From: RHLJ01 sp965212165
Lineage (GTDB): Bacteria; Bacteroidota; Rhodothermia; Balneolales; Balneolaceae
Length of the DNA: 64,000 bases
Direction of reading: 5' to 3'
Assembly: GCA_965212165.1 (NCBI GenBank)
Contig: OZ243096.1
Span: 1,860,001-1,924,000 of the forward strand
Part shown: positions 17,011 to 25,623 of the stretch, piece by piece
How the letters are laid out: each line of letters opens with the position of its first letter
Position numbering within the stretch: position 1 is the first letter of the stretch
Notes under the pieces: model-generated
The model's database searches: none
The model's input: the letters and a program-made list of their open reading frames with translations, nothing else
Told to the model about the DNA's origin: nothing
Translations under genes and position numbers: made by a program

Positions 17011-18855
17011 ATGAATATACTCGGAATATCTGCTTTTTATCACGATTCAGCTGCTTGTTTACTGCAAAATGGAAAGATTGTAGCTGCAGCACAAGAAGAA
17101 CGCTTTACTCGCAAGAAGCATGATGAGAGTTTCCCAGTACAGGCCGCCATATACTGCTTAGAGCATGCAGGTTTAACTATTGATGAACTGGATGCCATTG
17201 TTTTTTATGATAAGCCATTTCTTAAATTTGAGCGACTTCTTGAAACTTATTTATCATTCGCTCCAAAAGGAATACGATCTTTTATTGTAGCCATCCCAGT
17301 TTGGCTAAAGGAAAAAATGTTTTTAAAAAAACTTATCTATGATGAGTTGAAGAAAGTGGGAGAGTATACAAAGAGCGATGTTACTCTATTATTTCCAGAA
17401 CATCACTTGAGTCATGCAGCAAGTGCTTTTTATCCATCAAAATTTGAAGAAGCCGCTATTCTTACTATCGATGGTGTTGGGGAGTGGGCTACAGCATCCA
17501 TTTGTCATGGAAAAGGAAAGGATATCACCATTTTAAAAGAGTTGAAGTTTCCGCACTCGTTAGGGTTATTGTATTCGGCGTTTACTTATTTCTTAGGATT
17601 TAAAGTGAACTCAGGAGAATATAAATTGATGGGATTGGCACCATATGGGAATCCTGATTCAAAATTACTTCAAGAATACATCACCAAAATAAAAGAAGAA
17701 TTGGTTGATATTCGTGATGATGGCTCAATATGGCTCAACCAAGATTATTTCAGTTATGCTACTGGTCTCAGAATGGTGAATGACACAAAATGGGAAAATC
17801 TCTTTGGCTTTAGTCGTAGAGAAGGAGAAGGTGAATTAGAACAACATGAAGCCGATTTAGCTCTCGCAATTCAGATGGTGACAGAAGAAATTGTTGTTAA
17901 GATGGCGAAACATGCTAAAGAGTTAACAGGTGCAAAAGCAATTTGCATGGCTGGTGGAGTTGCATTGAATTGTGTCGCAAATGGCAAACTTCAAAATGAA
18001 GGAATTTTTGACGAAGTATATATTCAACCAGCAGCTGGAGATGCGGGGGGAGCAGTAGGAGCTGCTTTTGCCGCACAGCATATTTATTTTGGTAAAGAAA
18101 GAGTCCCAGAATCACCTGATTCTATGCAAGGTGCTTATCTAGGTCCAGAGTATTTTGCAATTGATATTGAAAGATCGCTTAGGAAGTTTAAACCTATTTA
18201 TAAAAAAAGTGTTGGTAAGAGACTTTACACCAAAGTTGCCAAGATTTTAAATGATGGTAATGTTGTTGGATGGTTTCAAGGTAGAATGGAATTTGGCCCT
18301 CGTGCTCTAGGTGGTAGAAGTATTATTGCTGATCCACGAAGAATTGATATGCAGAAGAAATTGAATCTTAAAATAAAATACCGAGAATCATTTCGCCCCT
18401 TTGCCCCATCGGTTTTAGCAGAAGAAGTTTCTACCTATTTCGAAATGAAAAACGATTCGCCATATATGCTATTAGTTCAGCCCGTTAAGGAAGAATTAAG
18501 AGAAAAGTTGCCTAAAGGCTATAATGAAATGCCTTTAAGAGAAAAACTTGGAGTAAAAAGATCTGAATTTCCTGCTATTACACACATCGATTTTTCAGCC
18601 CGTATTCAAACTGTTCATAAAGAAACCAATCCAAAATATTGGAATTTGATATCTGCTTTTAAAGAAAAAACAGGTTGTGGAATGGTAGTGAATACAAGCT
18701 TCAATGTACGAGGAGAACCGATTGTTAATACTCCTGAAGATGCCTACCGATGTTTTATGAATACGGAAATGGATTATCTGGTTATTGGTGAGTATGTTTT
18801 TGCGAAAGAAGATCAGCCTGAGTGGACTGAAAAGATTATTTTTGATAAAGATTAA
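17011..18855 (+). CDS. O-carbamoyltransferase, NodU/TobZ/CmcH family
   Basis: These enzymes use carbamoyl phosphate and ATP to carbamoylate a hydroxyl group through a carbamoyl-adenylate. The N-terminal Kae1-like domain starts MNILGISAFYHDSAACL, which fixes the ATG at 17011; an in-frame ATG 39 bp upstream is less likely. Other motifs are metal-binding HHLSHAASAFYPS, ILTIDGVGEWAT, AGGVALNCVANGK and GDAGGAVGAAF. The C-terminal part has GWFQGRMEFGPRALGGRSI and FNVRGEPIVNTPEDAY. It is 614 residues long. DUF5989 and SxtJ-like genes follow, an arrangement seen beside such enzymes elsewhere. The acceptor (an antibiotic, glycan or other metabolite) cannot be told from sequence. Confidence 0.92.
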   Translation: MNILGISAFYHDSAACLLQNGKIVAAAQEERFTRKKHDESFPVQAAIYCLEHAGLTIDELDAIVFYDKPFLKFERLLETYLSFAPKGIRSFIVAIPVWLKEKMFLKKLIYDELKKVGEYTKSDVTLLFPEHHLSHAASAFYPSKFEEAAILTIDGVGEWATASICHGKGKDITILKELKFPHSLGLLYSAFTYFLGFKVNSGEYKLMGLAPYGNPDSKLLQEYITKIKEELVDIRDDGSIWLNQDYFSYATGLRMVNDTKWENLFGFSRREGEGELEQHEADLALAIQMVTEEIVVKMAKHAKELTGAKAICMAGGVALNCVANGKLQNEGIFDEVYIQPAAGDAGGAVGAAFAAQHIYFGKERVPESPDSMQGAYLGPEYFAIDIERSLRKFKPIYKKSVGKRLYTKVAKILNDGNVVGWFQGRMEFGPRALGGRSIIADPRRIDMQKKLNLKIKYRESFRPFAPSVLAEEVSTYFEMKNDSPYMLLVQPVKEELREKLPKGYNEMPLREKLGVKRSEFPAITHIDFSARIQTVHKETNPKYWNLISAFKEKTGCGMVVNTSFNVRGEPIVNTPEDAYRCFMNTEMDYLVIGEYVFAKEDQPEWTEKIIFDKD

Positions 18856-18951
18856 TTATATATAAAAAGACTACTGTTTACTGCCAATTCAAAGTGAATG
18901 CAGTTGGTTAAGCAGTATTTGTGGCATTGAAAAATTAGGAACTAATTTATT

Positions 18952-19101
18952 ATGGATTTACTAAAAGACTTATGGGGTTTTATGAAAGAGCGGAAGAAAT
19001 TCTGGCTTGCTCCTGTCATTGTAATTTTATTATTACTAGGATTTTTGATTGTTATCGGAGGCGGTTCTTCAATCGCGCCATTCATTTATACCTTGTTCTG
19101 A
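18952..19101 (+). CDS. DUF5989-like small membrane protein
   Basis: A 49-residue ORF: an amphipathic start (MDLLKDLWGFMKERKKFW), one transmembrane helix (about residues 19-35, LAPVIVILLLLGFLIVI), then a short tail GGGSSIAPFIYTLF. This matches my memory of the DUF5989 family, small proteins found next to carbamoyltransferases and SxtJ-like proteins. It lies 96 bp after the carbamoyltransferase gene and is followed one base after its stop by the SxtJ-like gene. Function unknown; I infer a membrane adaptor for the carbamoyltransferase. Confidence 0.82.
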   Translation: MDLLKDLWGFMKERKKFWLAPVIVILLLLGFLIVIGGGSSIAPFIYTLF

Positions 19102-19102
19102 T

Positions 19103-19492
19103 ATGATGCCTGTAAGGGACATAGAGTTTATCAGGAATGACACTGAAACGGCTAAAACTCAACTAGTGATGGTTGTAGGATTTCTAGTCATTGCTGCCAT
19201 TTTAGATAATGAGTACATAGCTTATGGAGCACTTGGTATTGGTTTGATAAGTTTAGTTATTCCTCCTGCTGGTCACTGGATTGTGTGGGGATGGTATAAA
19301 CTTGCTCTGGTTTTAAGTAGAGTGATGAACCCATTAGTTTTGGGATTAGTCTACTTCTTATTTATCTCACCAATAGCGATACTATTTCGACTATTTGGAA
19401 ATGATCCAATGCGACTCAAGGATAACCGTGGGAGTATGTATGATCTACGAGAAAAAACCTTTACAAAAAAAGATTTAGAGAATCCTTGGTAG
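19103..19492 (+). CDS. SxtJ-like membrane protein
   Basis: A protein of about 129 residues beginning MMPVRDIEFIRNDTETAKTQ, then three hydrophobic segments (near residues 21-35, 38-57 and 76-99) and a polar C-terminal tail ending LREKTFTKKDLENPW. The pattern and context match SxtJ-family membrane proteins, first named in saxitoxin clusters and common beside carbamoyltransferase and DUF5989 genes. The start is the first of two adjacent ATGs one base after the DUF5989 stop. A longer frame from a TTG at 19049 would overlap DUF5989 and is rejected. Function unknown. Confidence 0.78.
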   Translation: MMPVRDIEFIRNDTETAKTQLVMVVGFLVIAAILDNEYIAYGALGIGLISLVIPPAGHWIVWGWYKLALVLSRVMNPLVLGLVYFLFISPIAILFRLFGNDPMRLKDNRGSMYDLREKTFTKKDLENPW

Positions 19493-19536
19493 TACTGCTT
19501 TGGTGTAATTCAGAATTATAAATTCAAAAATTTGAA

Positions 19537-19980
19537 TTATTTATCTAATAACCTTCTATGGTAATTAATCTGACCTAAGTGATAATTTAGATGTCCATAG
19601 AGGTGAAGGAAAAAACCTTCAATAGTGAATGTATTTCCACCGATTTCGTGAGGATAATTTTTTTTGAGTTCATAATCCGGCATGCCGTCTAACGTTTCTA
19701 CAACCGAAGTAAGTGCAGCATCTAAATCATCTAGCAGTTCTTGTCGAGACACTTTACCAGCAAATTCAAATTCACGGTCTCTGATATATTCTGTTCCACC
19801 AAGCACAGCTCCCAAAAAGTGCTGTAGATTACCAGATAGATGAAGACTTAAATTCCCAGCGCTATTATTAATTCCATCTGCTTTTTGCCATATAACTTCA
19901 TCCGAAGAATAGGCTGTAATTTCAGCTTTAATCCGAGGGATGTCTCTATTAAATAATTCAGAAAGTGTGTTAGAAAGCAT
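19537..19980 (-). CDS. DinB/YfiT-like family protein
   Basis: A 147-residue four-helix-bundle protein of the DinB-like metalloenzyme superfamily (DUF1572 type). The likely metal ligands are a His in NLSLHLSGNLQHFLG and two in LHLYGHLNYHLGQ, matching the three-His site. Family members include thiol-dependent transferases (bacillithiol or mycothiol S-transferases), but the activity here cannot be assigned. It lies 1 bp downstream of the preceding small exported-protein gene and converges on the SxtJ-like gene. Confidence 0.78.
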   Translation of the reverse strand: MLSNTLSELFNRDIPRIKAEITAYSSDEVIWQKADGINNSAGNLSLHLSGNLQHFLGAVLGGTEYIRDREFEFAGKVSRQELLDDLDAALTSVVETLDGMPDYELKKNYPHEIGGNTFTIEGFFLHLYGHLNYHLGQINYHRRLLDK

Positions 19981-19981
19981 A

Positions 19982-20452
19982 TTATTCCTTGTTTTTTATT
20001 GCAACAAAATCCCAAAAGTGTTCATCACTTTTAAATTCAAAAACTATAATTTCTGAAATATATTTAGAAGTATTCTTTTCAATTATATAAGTTTCTTTTA
20101 ATAGAGAATCCTTTACCACATAAACAGACTTAATATTCTCAGCCTTCATTAAGCTTATACTTGATGTTTTATTTTTAAAACCATCATATAGAATTACAAT
20201 AAGGGAATCATTATTAGAGACAGGGCTTACTTTAAAATTACTTGTGTCTACTTTAGAAATTAAATCTTTAAGCGGAGTATTAATCTTGAGTTTATATGCA
20301 TAGCATATAGAATTATATTCAAAAATGCATGTCCTTGGTCTATCATTGTTAGCCGTGGATTTGATATTCTGAGAGTTCGTTTTAATAGAATCCTGAGCAT
20401 CAGCAGAAGTACAGGTAATAAAAAAAAGTATTAGAATTAAGTACCTAAGCAT
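19982..20452 (-). CDS. Exported protein of unknown function
   Basis: A 156-residue protein with a clear signal peptide (MLRYLILILFFITCTSADAQ, probable cleavage after residue 19). The mature part is Ser/Asn/Lys-rich with alternating beta-type segments (CIFEYNSICYAYKLKI; SLIVILYDGF). I do not recognise a family. The Cys-containing segment CIFEYNSICY could form a disulphide in the periplasm. The start overlaps the end of msrB by 8 bp, suggesting coupled translation. Confidence 0.65.
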   Translation of the reverse strand: MLRYLILILFFITCTSADAQDSIKTNSQNIKSTANNDRPRTCIFEYNSICYAYKLKINTPLKDLISKVDTSNFKVSPVSNNDSLIVILYDGFKNKTSSISLMKAENIKSVYVVKDSLLKETYIIEKNTSKYISEIIVFEFKSDEHFWDFVAIKNKE

Positions 20453-20900
20453 TCTCCTCTTTAAGCTTCTTCAAACTTACTGCATTGGTGCAATATCGTA
20501 ATCCACTTGGTGCCGGGCCATCTGGAAAAACATGACCTAAATGAGCATCACAGGTATTGCAAAGGATTTCAATTCTAGTCATTCCATGCGTAAAATCACC
20601 TTCATAAGCTACCGCATTATCTTTTACAGGTTGGGTAAAAGATGGCCACCCTGTGTTACTTTCAAATTTCGTATTGGAATCAAAAAGGAGAGTATTGCAG
20701 CAAATACAAGCGTATTCACCGGGCTCAAATCGGCTACACATTTCGTTAGAAAATGGTCGTTCCGTACCTTTTAATCTAGTAACAGCATATTCTTCGTCAG
20801 TGAGTTGGGCTTTCCATTCATCGGTAGTTTTTTCAACTCGAGTTTCAGGTTTTGGATTTCCTTCTTTAGCAATTTTTACTACATCTTTCCAGGTTAGCAT
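20445..20900 (-). CDS. msrB: Peptide-methionine (R)-S-oxide reductase
   Basis: MsrB reduces the R-epimer of methionine sulfoxide in proteins. Structural zinc is held by two Cys pairs (CICC near residue 63 and CNTCDAHLGHVF). The conserved GWPSFTQPV and the active-site Cys in LRYCTNAVSLK are present. The usual resolving Asn position after the catalytic Cys reads T-N-A rather than I-N-S. At 151 residues with no signal peptide it is cytoplasmic. It is followed by an overlapping small exported-protein gene. Confidence 0.95.
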   Translation of the reverse strand: MLTWKDVVKIAKEGNPKPETRVEKTTDEWKAQLTDEEYAVTRLKGTERPFSNEMCSRFEPGEYACICCNTLLFDSNTKFESNTGWPSFTQPVKDNAVAYEGDFTHGMTRIEILCNTCDAHLGHVFPDGPAPSGLRYCTNAVSLKKLKEENA

Positions 20901-20920
20901 AATGGTAATCTTTAATAATA

Positions 20921-22270
20921 TTATTTCAACAAGTCTTTAATCTTATTCGCAAAGTTATTTGCAGCCTCAGGAGATTTACCTTCTGAGTAAATCCGTACAA
21001 TAGGTTCGGTATTTGATTTTCTAAGATGTACCCAGCCTTCTTCAAAATCAACTTTTACACCATCAATTGTATTCGGATTTAGAGAAGCGTAATGTGTTTT
21101 TACTAATTCAAGAACTTCATCAGCTTCTTTTCCAAGTTTATCTAACTGAATCTTACTTTTACTCATGTAGTAATTAGTAAACTCAGCGCGTAATGCAGAT
21201 GAGGAGATTTTCTTCTCCGCCAAATGTTGAACAACACAAGCTATACCAACTAATGCATCTCTACCGTAGTGTAAATCAGGAACAATAATTCCACCACTTC
21301 CTTCACCACCAACAACTGCATCAACTTCCTGCATTTTCTTAACGACATTGATTTCACCAACTGCAGAACGATGACATTTCTGTCCATATTTTTCGCTTAC
21401 TTCATCAGCTATTCTTGAAGAGGATAGATTTGTAGTAGTTGCTCCTGGTTTCTTGCTGAGAATAAAATCAAAAACAGCTGCTTGAGTATATTCTTCTCCA
21501 AATAAAGCTCCTGTATCATCTACTAAAGCAAGTCTATCAGCATCTGGATCAGTTACTACTCCTAAATCAGCGCCAGTTTCTTTTACCAATCCACATATCT
21601 CTGTTAAATTCTCAGGGAGAGGTTCAGGATTATGAGGGAAAAGTCCATTAGGTGTACAGTGAATCTTATGTAGTTTGGTAACTCCAAGTTGTTCAAGTAA
21701 AAATGGAACAGCAAGTGAACCCGCTCCATTTACGGCATCTATAGCAACCGATATATCCACTGACTTTATTACATCAGTATCGATAAATGGAAGGTCTAAA
21801 ATTGCTTGAATATGATCTTGTAGAATGTTTTCATCAGAATGAAGCTCACCAATTTTATCATAAGGTTGATAGTTAAAATCACCTGATTCTGATATTGCTA
21901 TCATTTCAGAACCTTGAATAGCATCCATAAACTCGCTTGTTGAGTTAAGGAGTTTAAGTGCATTCCATTCAGCTGGATTATGACTTGCCGAAATAATAAT
22001 TCCTCCAGCGGCTTTGTATTTTAATACTCCCATAGCAACGGTTGGGGTAGGTACAATTCCTACTTTAATAACATTGCAGCCAACACTCATTAAAGTTGAT
22101 GCTACAATATCTTCACAAATTTGTCCTGTGACTCTGGAATCTCTTCCTAAAACAACAGTTCCACCTTTAAGCCATGTACCATAAGCAGCTGTAAAACGAG
22201 CTAAGTTTTCTGGAGTTAGATCGGTTCCAAAGATTCCACGTATTCCGGAAACAGAAATCATTAATGCCAT
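20921..22270 (-). CDS. glmM: Phosphoglucosamine mutase or related phosphohexomutase
   Basis: An alpha-D-phosphohexomutase of 449 residues. It has ISVSGIRGIFGTDLTP, the phosphoserine loop IISASHNPAEWNALKLL with the catalytic Ser, the metal-binding DPDADRLALVDD, the sugar-binding GEGSGG, and the phosphate-binding KSNTEPIVRIYSEG. The SASHNPAEWNALK variant is the form usually annotated as GlmM in Bacteroidota-like genomes; GlmM makes glucosamine-1-phosphate for peptidoglycan. Phosphomannomutase or phosphoglucomutase activity is the alternative. It lies 9 bp after the SGNH/TPR gene. Confidence 0.9.
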   Translation of the reverse strand: MALMISVSGIRGIFGTDLTPENLARFTAAYGTWLKGGTVVLGRDSRVTGQICEDIVASTLMSVGCNVIKVGIVPTPTVAMGVLKYKAAGGIIISASHNPAEWNALKLLNSTSEFMDAIQGSEMIAISESGDFNYQPYDKIGELHSDENILQDHIQAILDLPFIDTDVIKSVDISVAIDAVNGAGSLAVPFLLEQLGVTKLHKIHCTPNGLFPHNPEPLPENLTEICGLVKETGADLGVVTDPDADRLALVDDTGALFGEEYTQAAVFDFILSKKPGATTTNLSSSRIADEVSEKYGQKCHRSAVGEINVVKKMQEVDAVVGGEGSGGIIVPDLHYGRDALVGIACVVQHLAEKKISSSALRAEFTNYYMSKSKIQLDKLGKEADEVLELVKTHYASLNPNTIDGVKVDFEEGWVHLRKSNTEPIVRIYSEGKSPEAANNFANKIKDLLK

Positions 22271-22279
22271 TTTTTCCTT

Positions 22280-24172
22280 TTATCTATTTATAAGAGATTG
22301 TAGTTGAGCTTTCCAAGCTTGAATACCAGGGAAATTTGGGTTTATTTCAATTACTTTTTCAGCAATATCTAGAGCTTCAATGAATTGTCTATTGGTTCCA
22401 TATGCACCTGATAAATTGTAAAGCATCTGAGGATCATTAGGGTTGATTGTTCTAGAAGCTTCCAAGAATTGAATTCCCCTAACTGGATTTCCTTTTTGAA
22501 CTTCTATTGCACCTAGCATTTTTGTGATGAATGCATCATTTTGATTGATCTCGAAAGCTTTTTTTAGAAGAGGTTCTGCATTTCTGAAATCATTTTGATC
22601 TAGATAGATACGTGCTGCAAAAACATAGGGAGAATCATTCCAAGGTTGGTTACGAATTAATCCTTTGTATTCAAGAATTGCATCCTCATAGCGTTTTTGT
22701 TGCTGATAATATTGGGCTAGTTCAACTTTTGACTCATCCCAAGCCTTATTGTAATATACAGTTCTTATAGCAAGGCTATCAGCTTCACTAATAGGTTTAT
22801 ATTTAAAAACATAAGGTTCTGGTTTCTCGCCCACAACAAAAGGGAAACTTTGTTTTAGAGTTTCAACTCTGTGCCAGCCTACACGATAATCAAATTCTGA
22901 GAAATACATTCTATTTTTGTAATTACTTAAATCTTGAACTGGATCAATACTATTGTAATTGAGGAGTGACTGGGAAAAAGCCTTTCCAAGTAGAAAATAT
23001 CCCTGTTGATTTGGATGAAGATGTTCCAGCATTAAATCAAATCCAATAATTCCATCATTGGTATTGGCTACTAATTCTTCTTCAGATGGTACATAATTAA
23101 CCATATCATTTTCTGAAGCAATAGATATAATGATTTCATTAATTTCAGATGGAGCGCGGAATTTTAATCCATCTAAATCTTTTGCTAAGGTGAATTTTTG
23201 AAGAGCCGTTTCAAAATCATCTTGATCATAAGCATCAATTGCTTCATCATAAATTTGTTGGGCAGGGGGTTGATCGCCATCAATAATTGTTACAAAAGGG
23301 GCATGATCTTTTAAATTACTTGCAACGCTTCCAATAAATATTGGGATTCCTTCATCACTAAATCTATTAACTATAGCTGAAATATTACTTTCAAATTGGA
23401 CCATCGCAAGCTCATATTGTGGACTTCCTAGTTCAATAGATCTAGAGTTTACAATGCGCTCCATTAAAGTTGCGGATTGGTCAATCTTTTTATCAGAAAA
23501 AGTCTCTGCGAACCATTTACCAGTATCAACAATTATGGTTCTTAGAAACATAAAAGTTTTGAAACGTTGCAGTTTTAAATAGAATCGAACAAAGCCTGGG
23601 AAACCTCCCAAATTCTCATTTGAACCCACACCAAGAGCACCATAAAATTCATTATGACCAGCATAAAGCAAAATGGCATCTGGTTTTTGCTCAATAATTT
23701 CATTCACTTGATCAAATAAAGTATATGAACTAATTGCAGAGATTCCAACGTTCACAACTTCGACGGTTTTGTCGGGCATTGCATCAACAAGAACATCTTG
23801 TACAATGCGAGAATATGTTCCATTAAATCCATAGGGATAGCCTGCAGCACTTGAACCACCCATTGCAAATACTCGGTATCCATCTTCAGGTTTAGTTTTT
23901 AAAAAAGTATCAATAGATGGACTTGGTATGGTATTGGTATAGAAAAAATACCTAGCTGCAAAATTTGCATTAGGTATCATATATTCTTCAGTTGGAATCT
24001 TTAGATCAATAAATAAATCGGTATTACCTAAATAATTGACACTTCTTAGAACTAATTCGAGTATTAAAAAGAATAGAACTGGAATTGAAAAAGTAATGGC
24101 GTAAAACAGTGCTTTTTTCTTGGTAGAAAGCGGTCTGCGTTTAGGAGTCTGTTTATTTGATCGCTTCGCCAT
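22280..24172 (-). CDS. Membrane-anchored SGNH hydrolase with C-terminal TPR repeats
   Basis: The chosen ATG (24170-24172) follows the adenosyltransferase stop by 2 bp and gives 630 residues. A TTG 21 bp upstream would be an overlapping alternative. A basic N-terminus and one transmembrane helix (about residues 22-42) lead to an SGNH/GDSL esterase-like domain. Its blocks are FAMGGSSAAGYPYG (block I Ser), NVGISAISSY (Gly), YAGHNEFYGALG (Asn) and EHLHPNQQGYFLLG (block V His). Tetratricopeptide repeats follow from about residue 475. The active site should face the periplasm. A role in deacylating or acylating a surface glycan is inferred, not shown. glmM follows 9 bp later. Confidence 0.8.
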   Translation of the reverse strand: MAKRSNKQTPKRRPLSTKKKALFYAITFSIPVLFFLILELVLRSVNYLGNTDLFIDLKIPTEEYMIPNANFAARYFFYTNTIPSPSIDTFLKTKPEDGYRVFAMGGSSAAGYPYGFNGTYSRIVQDVLVDAMPDKTVEVVNVGISAISSYTLFDQVNEIIEQKPDAILLYAGHNEFYGALGVGSNENLGGFPGFVRFYLKLQRFKTFMFLRTIIVDTGKWFAETFSDKKIDQSATLMERIVNSRSIELGSPQYELAMVQFESNISAIVNRFSDEGIPIFIGSVASNLKDHAPFVTIIDGDQPPAQQIYDEAIDAYDQDDFETALQKFTLAKDLDGLKFRAPSEINEIIISIASENDMVNYVPSEEELVANTNDGIIGFDLMLEHLHPNQQGYFLLGKAFSQSLLNYNSIDPVQDLSNYKNRMYFSEFDYRVGWHRVETLKQSFPFVVGEKPEPYVFKYKPISEADSLAIRTVYYNKAWDESKVELAQYYQQQKRYEDAILEYKGLIRNQPWNDSPYVFAARIYLDQNDFRNAEPLLKKAFEINQNDAFITKMLGAIEVQKGNPVRGIQFLEASRTINPNDPQMLYNLSGAYGTNRQFIEALDIAEKVIEINPNFPGIQAWKAQLQSLINR

Positions 24173-24174
24173 TA

Positions 24175-24720
24175 TTAGTTTTTTGGAATCCAAGGGTTTT
24201 CTTCTGTTCCAGCTGTGTGGTTTTCAAATCTACCAAGAACAAATAGAAAATCGGAGAGTCTATTTAAATAAATAATTGATTTTTCTGTTAAATATTCATC
24301 CTGACTACAATCAACTGCAATACGTTCAGCACGCCTACAAACTGTACGAGCAAAATGAATTGATGCACCAGCCTGAGTACCACCCGGTAAAATGAAATTC
24401 TTCAGAGGTGGTATTTGCTCTTCCATTTCATCTATGGTTCTTTCTAAGAAAGTAATTTCATCTTCTGAAATTCTATTGATTCGAGTTTCTTTAGAAAATG
24501 GTGTGGCTAAATCTGCACCTAATACAAATAGTTGTTCCTGTACAATATCTAGGTACTCTTTTGTTTTTGTCGATGGATTGTAAGATAGAACAATCCCTAA
24601 TACTGAATTAAGTTCATCAACGGTGCCATAAGAAGCAATTCGGCTCGAATTTTTTGGAACTGTTTGTCCGCCATATAACGATGTGTTTCCTGAGTCGCCT
24701 TTCTTGGTATATATCTTCAT
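24175..24720 (-). CDS. Cob(I)yrinic acid a,c-diamide adenosyltransferase, PduO type
   Basis: This enzyme adenosylates cob(I)alamin to make coenzyme B12. Family signatures are the N-terminal TKKGDSGNTSLYGG ATP loop, RIASYGTVDELNSVLG, and the C-terminal helix CRRAERIAVDC with the conserved Arg/Glu residues. The 181-residue length is typical for the PduO/CobO trimeric family. No other cobalamin genes and no recognisable cobalamin riboswitch lie nearby, so a salvage role is likely. The SGNH/TPR gene follows after 2 bp. Confidence 0.93.
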   Translation of the reverse strand: MKIYTKKGDSGNTSLYGGQTVPKNSSRIASYGTVDELNSVLGIVLSYNPSTKTKEYLDIVQEQLFVLGADLATPFSKETRINRISEDEITFLERTIDEMEEQIPPLKNFILPGGTQAGASIHFARTVCRRAERIAVDCSQDEYLTEKSIIYLNRLSDFLFVLGRFENHTAGTEENPWIPKN

Positions 24721-24863
24721 AAATAATTTTTTTTCAAAAATAGGTGTTTAGAATGACATAATCTTATTATCGATGCAGAAACGTTCTGTAACTTTCATTT
24801 ACATCATTTGTGTGGAAACACAACCTGATATTCTTACTTTTCAATCCAATTAAATATCATTTA

Positions 24864-25616
24864 ATGAAATTAATAGTATCCTTTTTCACATTAATTATTT
24901 TCCTAATTATTCCTGCAAAAGTGGAAGCCCGACAACAAATTTCAAGTGGGCATGATGTTATTGAAGCAATGTACAATCAATATGAGGGCGAATGGTATAA
25001 ACATCTCACATTCGTCCAAAAAACAACTTTTTATAATCAAGATGGATCAGTTCAACGAACTCAAGATTGGTATGAAGCTCTATCATTACCAGGTAAATTA
25101 GCTATTAAATTTGATTCGAAAACAAGTAATAATGGAATTTTGTTTAATGATGGAATCCAATATGGCTATGCAAATGGAGATCTTGTTCAGGAAGTAGAAC
25201 GTGAACACGAATTATTAATTCTTGGCTTTGATGTGTATCACCAAGATCCAGCGATAACAGCGTCACAATTACAGAATCTAGGTTTCGATTTAAATAAAGT
25301 TTATGAAGATGAATGGCAAGGAAGAGCTGTTTATGTTGTAGGTGTTGATTCACCAGATTCCTCTTCAGCACAATTCTGGGTTGATAAAGAACGATTATAC
25401 TTCGTAAGAAATATTGTAATTGGACGATTCGACACAGTACAAGAAGTTCAATTCAATAAATATGAAAGGCTAGGTAAAGGTTGGATAGCCCCTGAGGTGA
25501 TATTTAAAGCAAATGGCTTTATGGGCTTACTTGAAGAATATATTCAAATTGTTATTCCAGATACTTTAGACCAAGAAATATTTAATCCAATTATGTTCAC
25601 CGAAACTGCCTGGTGA
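24864..25616 (+). CDS. Exported protein, possibly LolA/LolB-like fold
   Basis: A 250-residue product from the ATG at 24864, chosen because it gives a clean signal peptide (KLIVSFFTLIIFLIIPAKVEA). A GTG 54 bp upstream adds unlikely residues. The mature part alternates beta strands (HLTFVQKTTFYNQDGSVQRT; GRAVYVVGVD; AQFWVDKERLYFVRNI; VQEVQFNKYERLG). This resembles outer-membrane lipoprotein-sorting (LolA-like) beta half-barrels, and the FWVDKE...LYFVRN section is typical of such folds. Function unknown. It is convergent with the radical-SAM gene, with 7 bp between stops. Confidence 0.65.
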   Translation: MKLIVSFFTLIIFLIIPAKVEARQQISSGHDVIEAMYNQYEGEWYKHLTFVQKTTFYNQDGSVQRTQDWYEALSLPGKLAIKFDSKTSNNGILFNDGIQYGYANGDLVQEVEREHELLILGFDVYHQDPAITASQLQNLGFDLNKVYEDEWQGRAVYVVGVDSPDSSSAQFWVDKERLYFVRNIVIGRFDTVQEVQFNKYERLGKGWIAPEVIFKANGFMGLLEEYIQIVIPDTLDQEIFNPIMFTETAW

Positions 25617-25623
25617 TTACTGT

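Noticed and set aside
16891..17043. 51-codon N-terminal extension of yicC
   Set aside because: The family begins at MIISMTGFG; the extension overlaps the divergent carbamoyltransferase start and looks like antisense of its leader.
19510..19540. Palindrome AATTCAAAAATTTGAATT between the SxtJ-like and DinB-like genes
   Set aside because: It could be a weak bidirectional terminator, but the stem has no GC-rich core and such palindromes arise often in AT-rich DNA.
24721..24863. Possible cobalamin riboswitch near the adenosyltransferase gene
   Set aside because: No B12-box or conserved long-range elements could be found in the upstream region.
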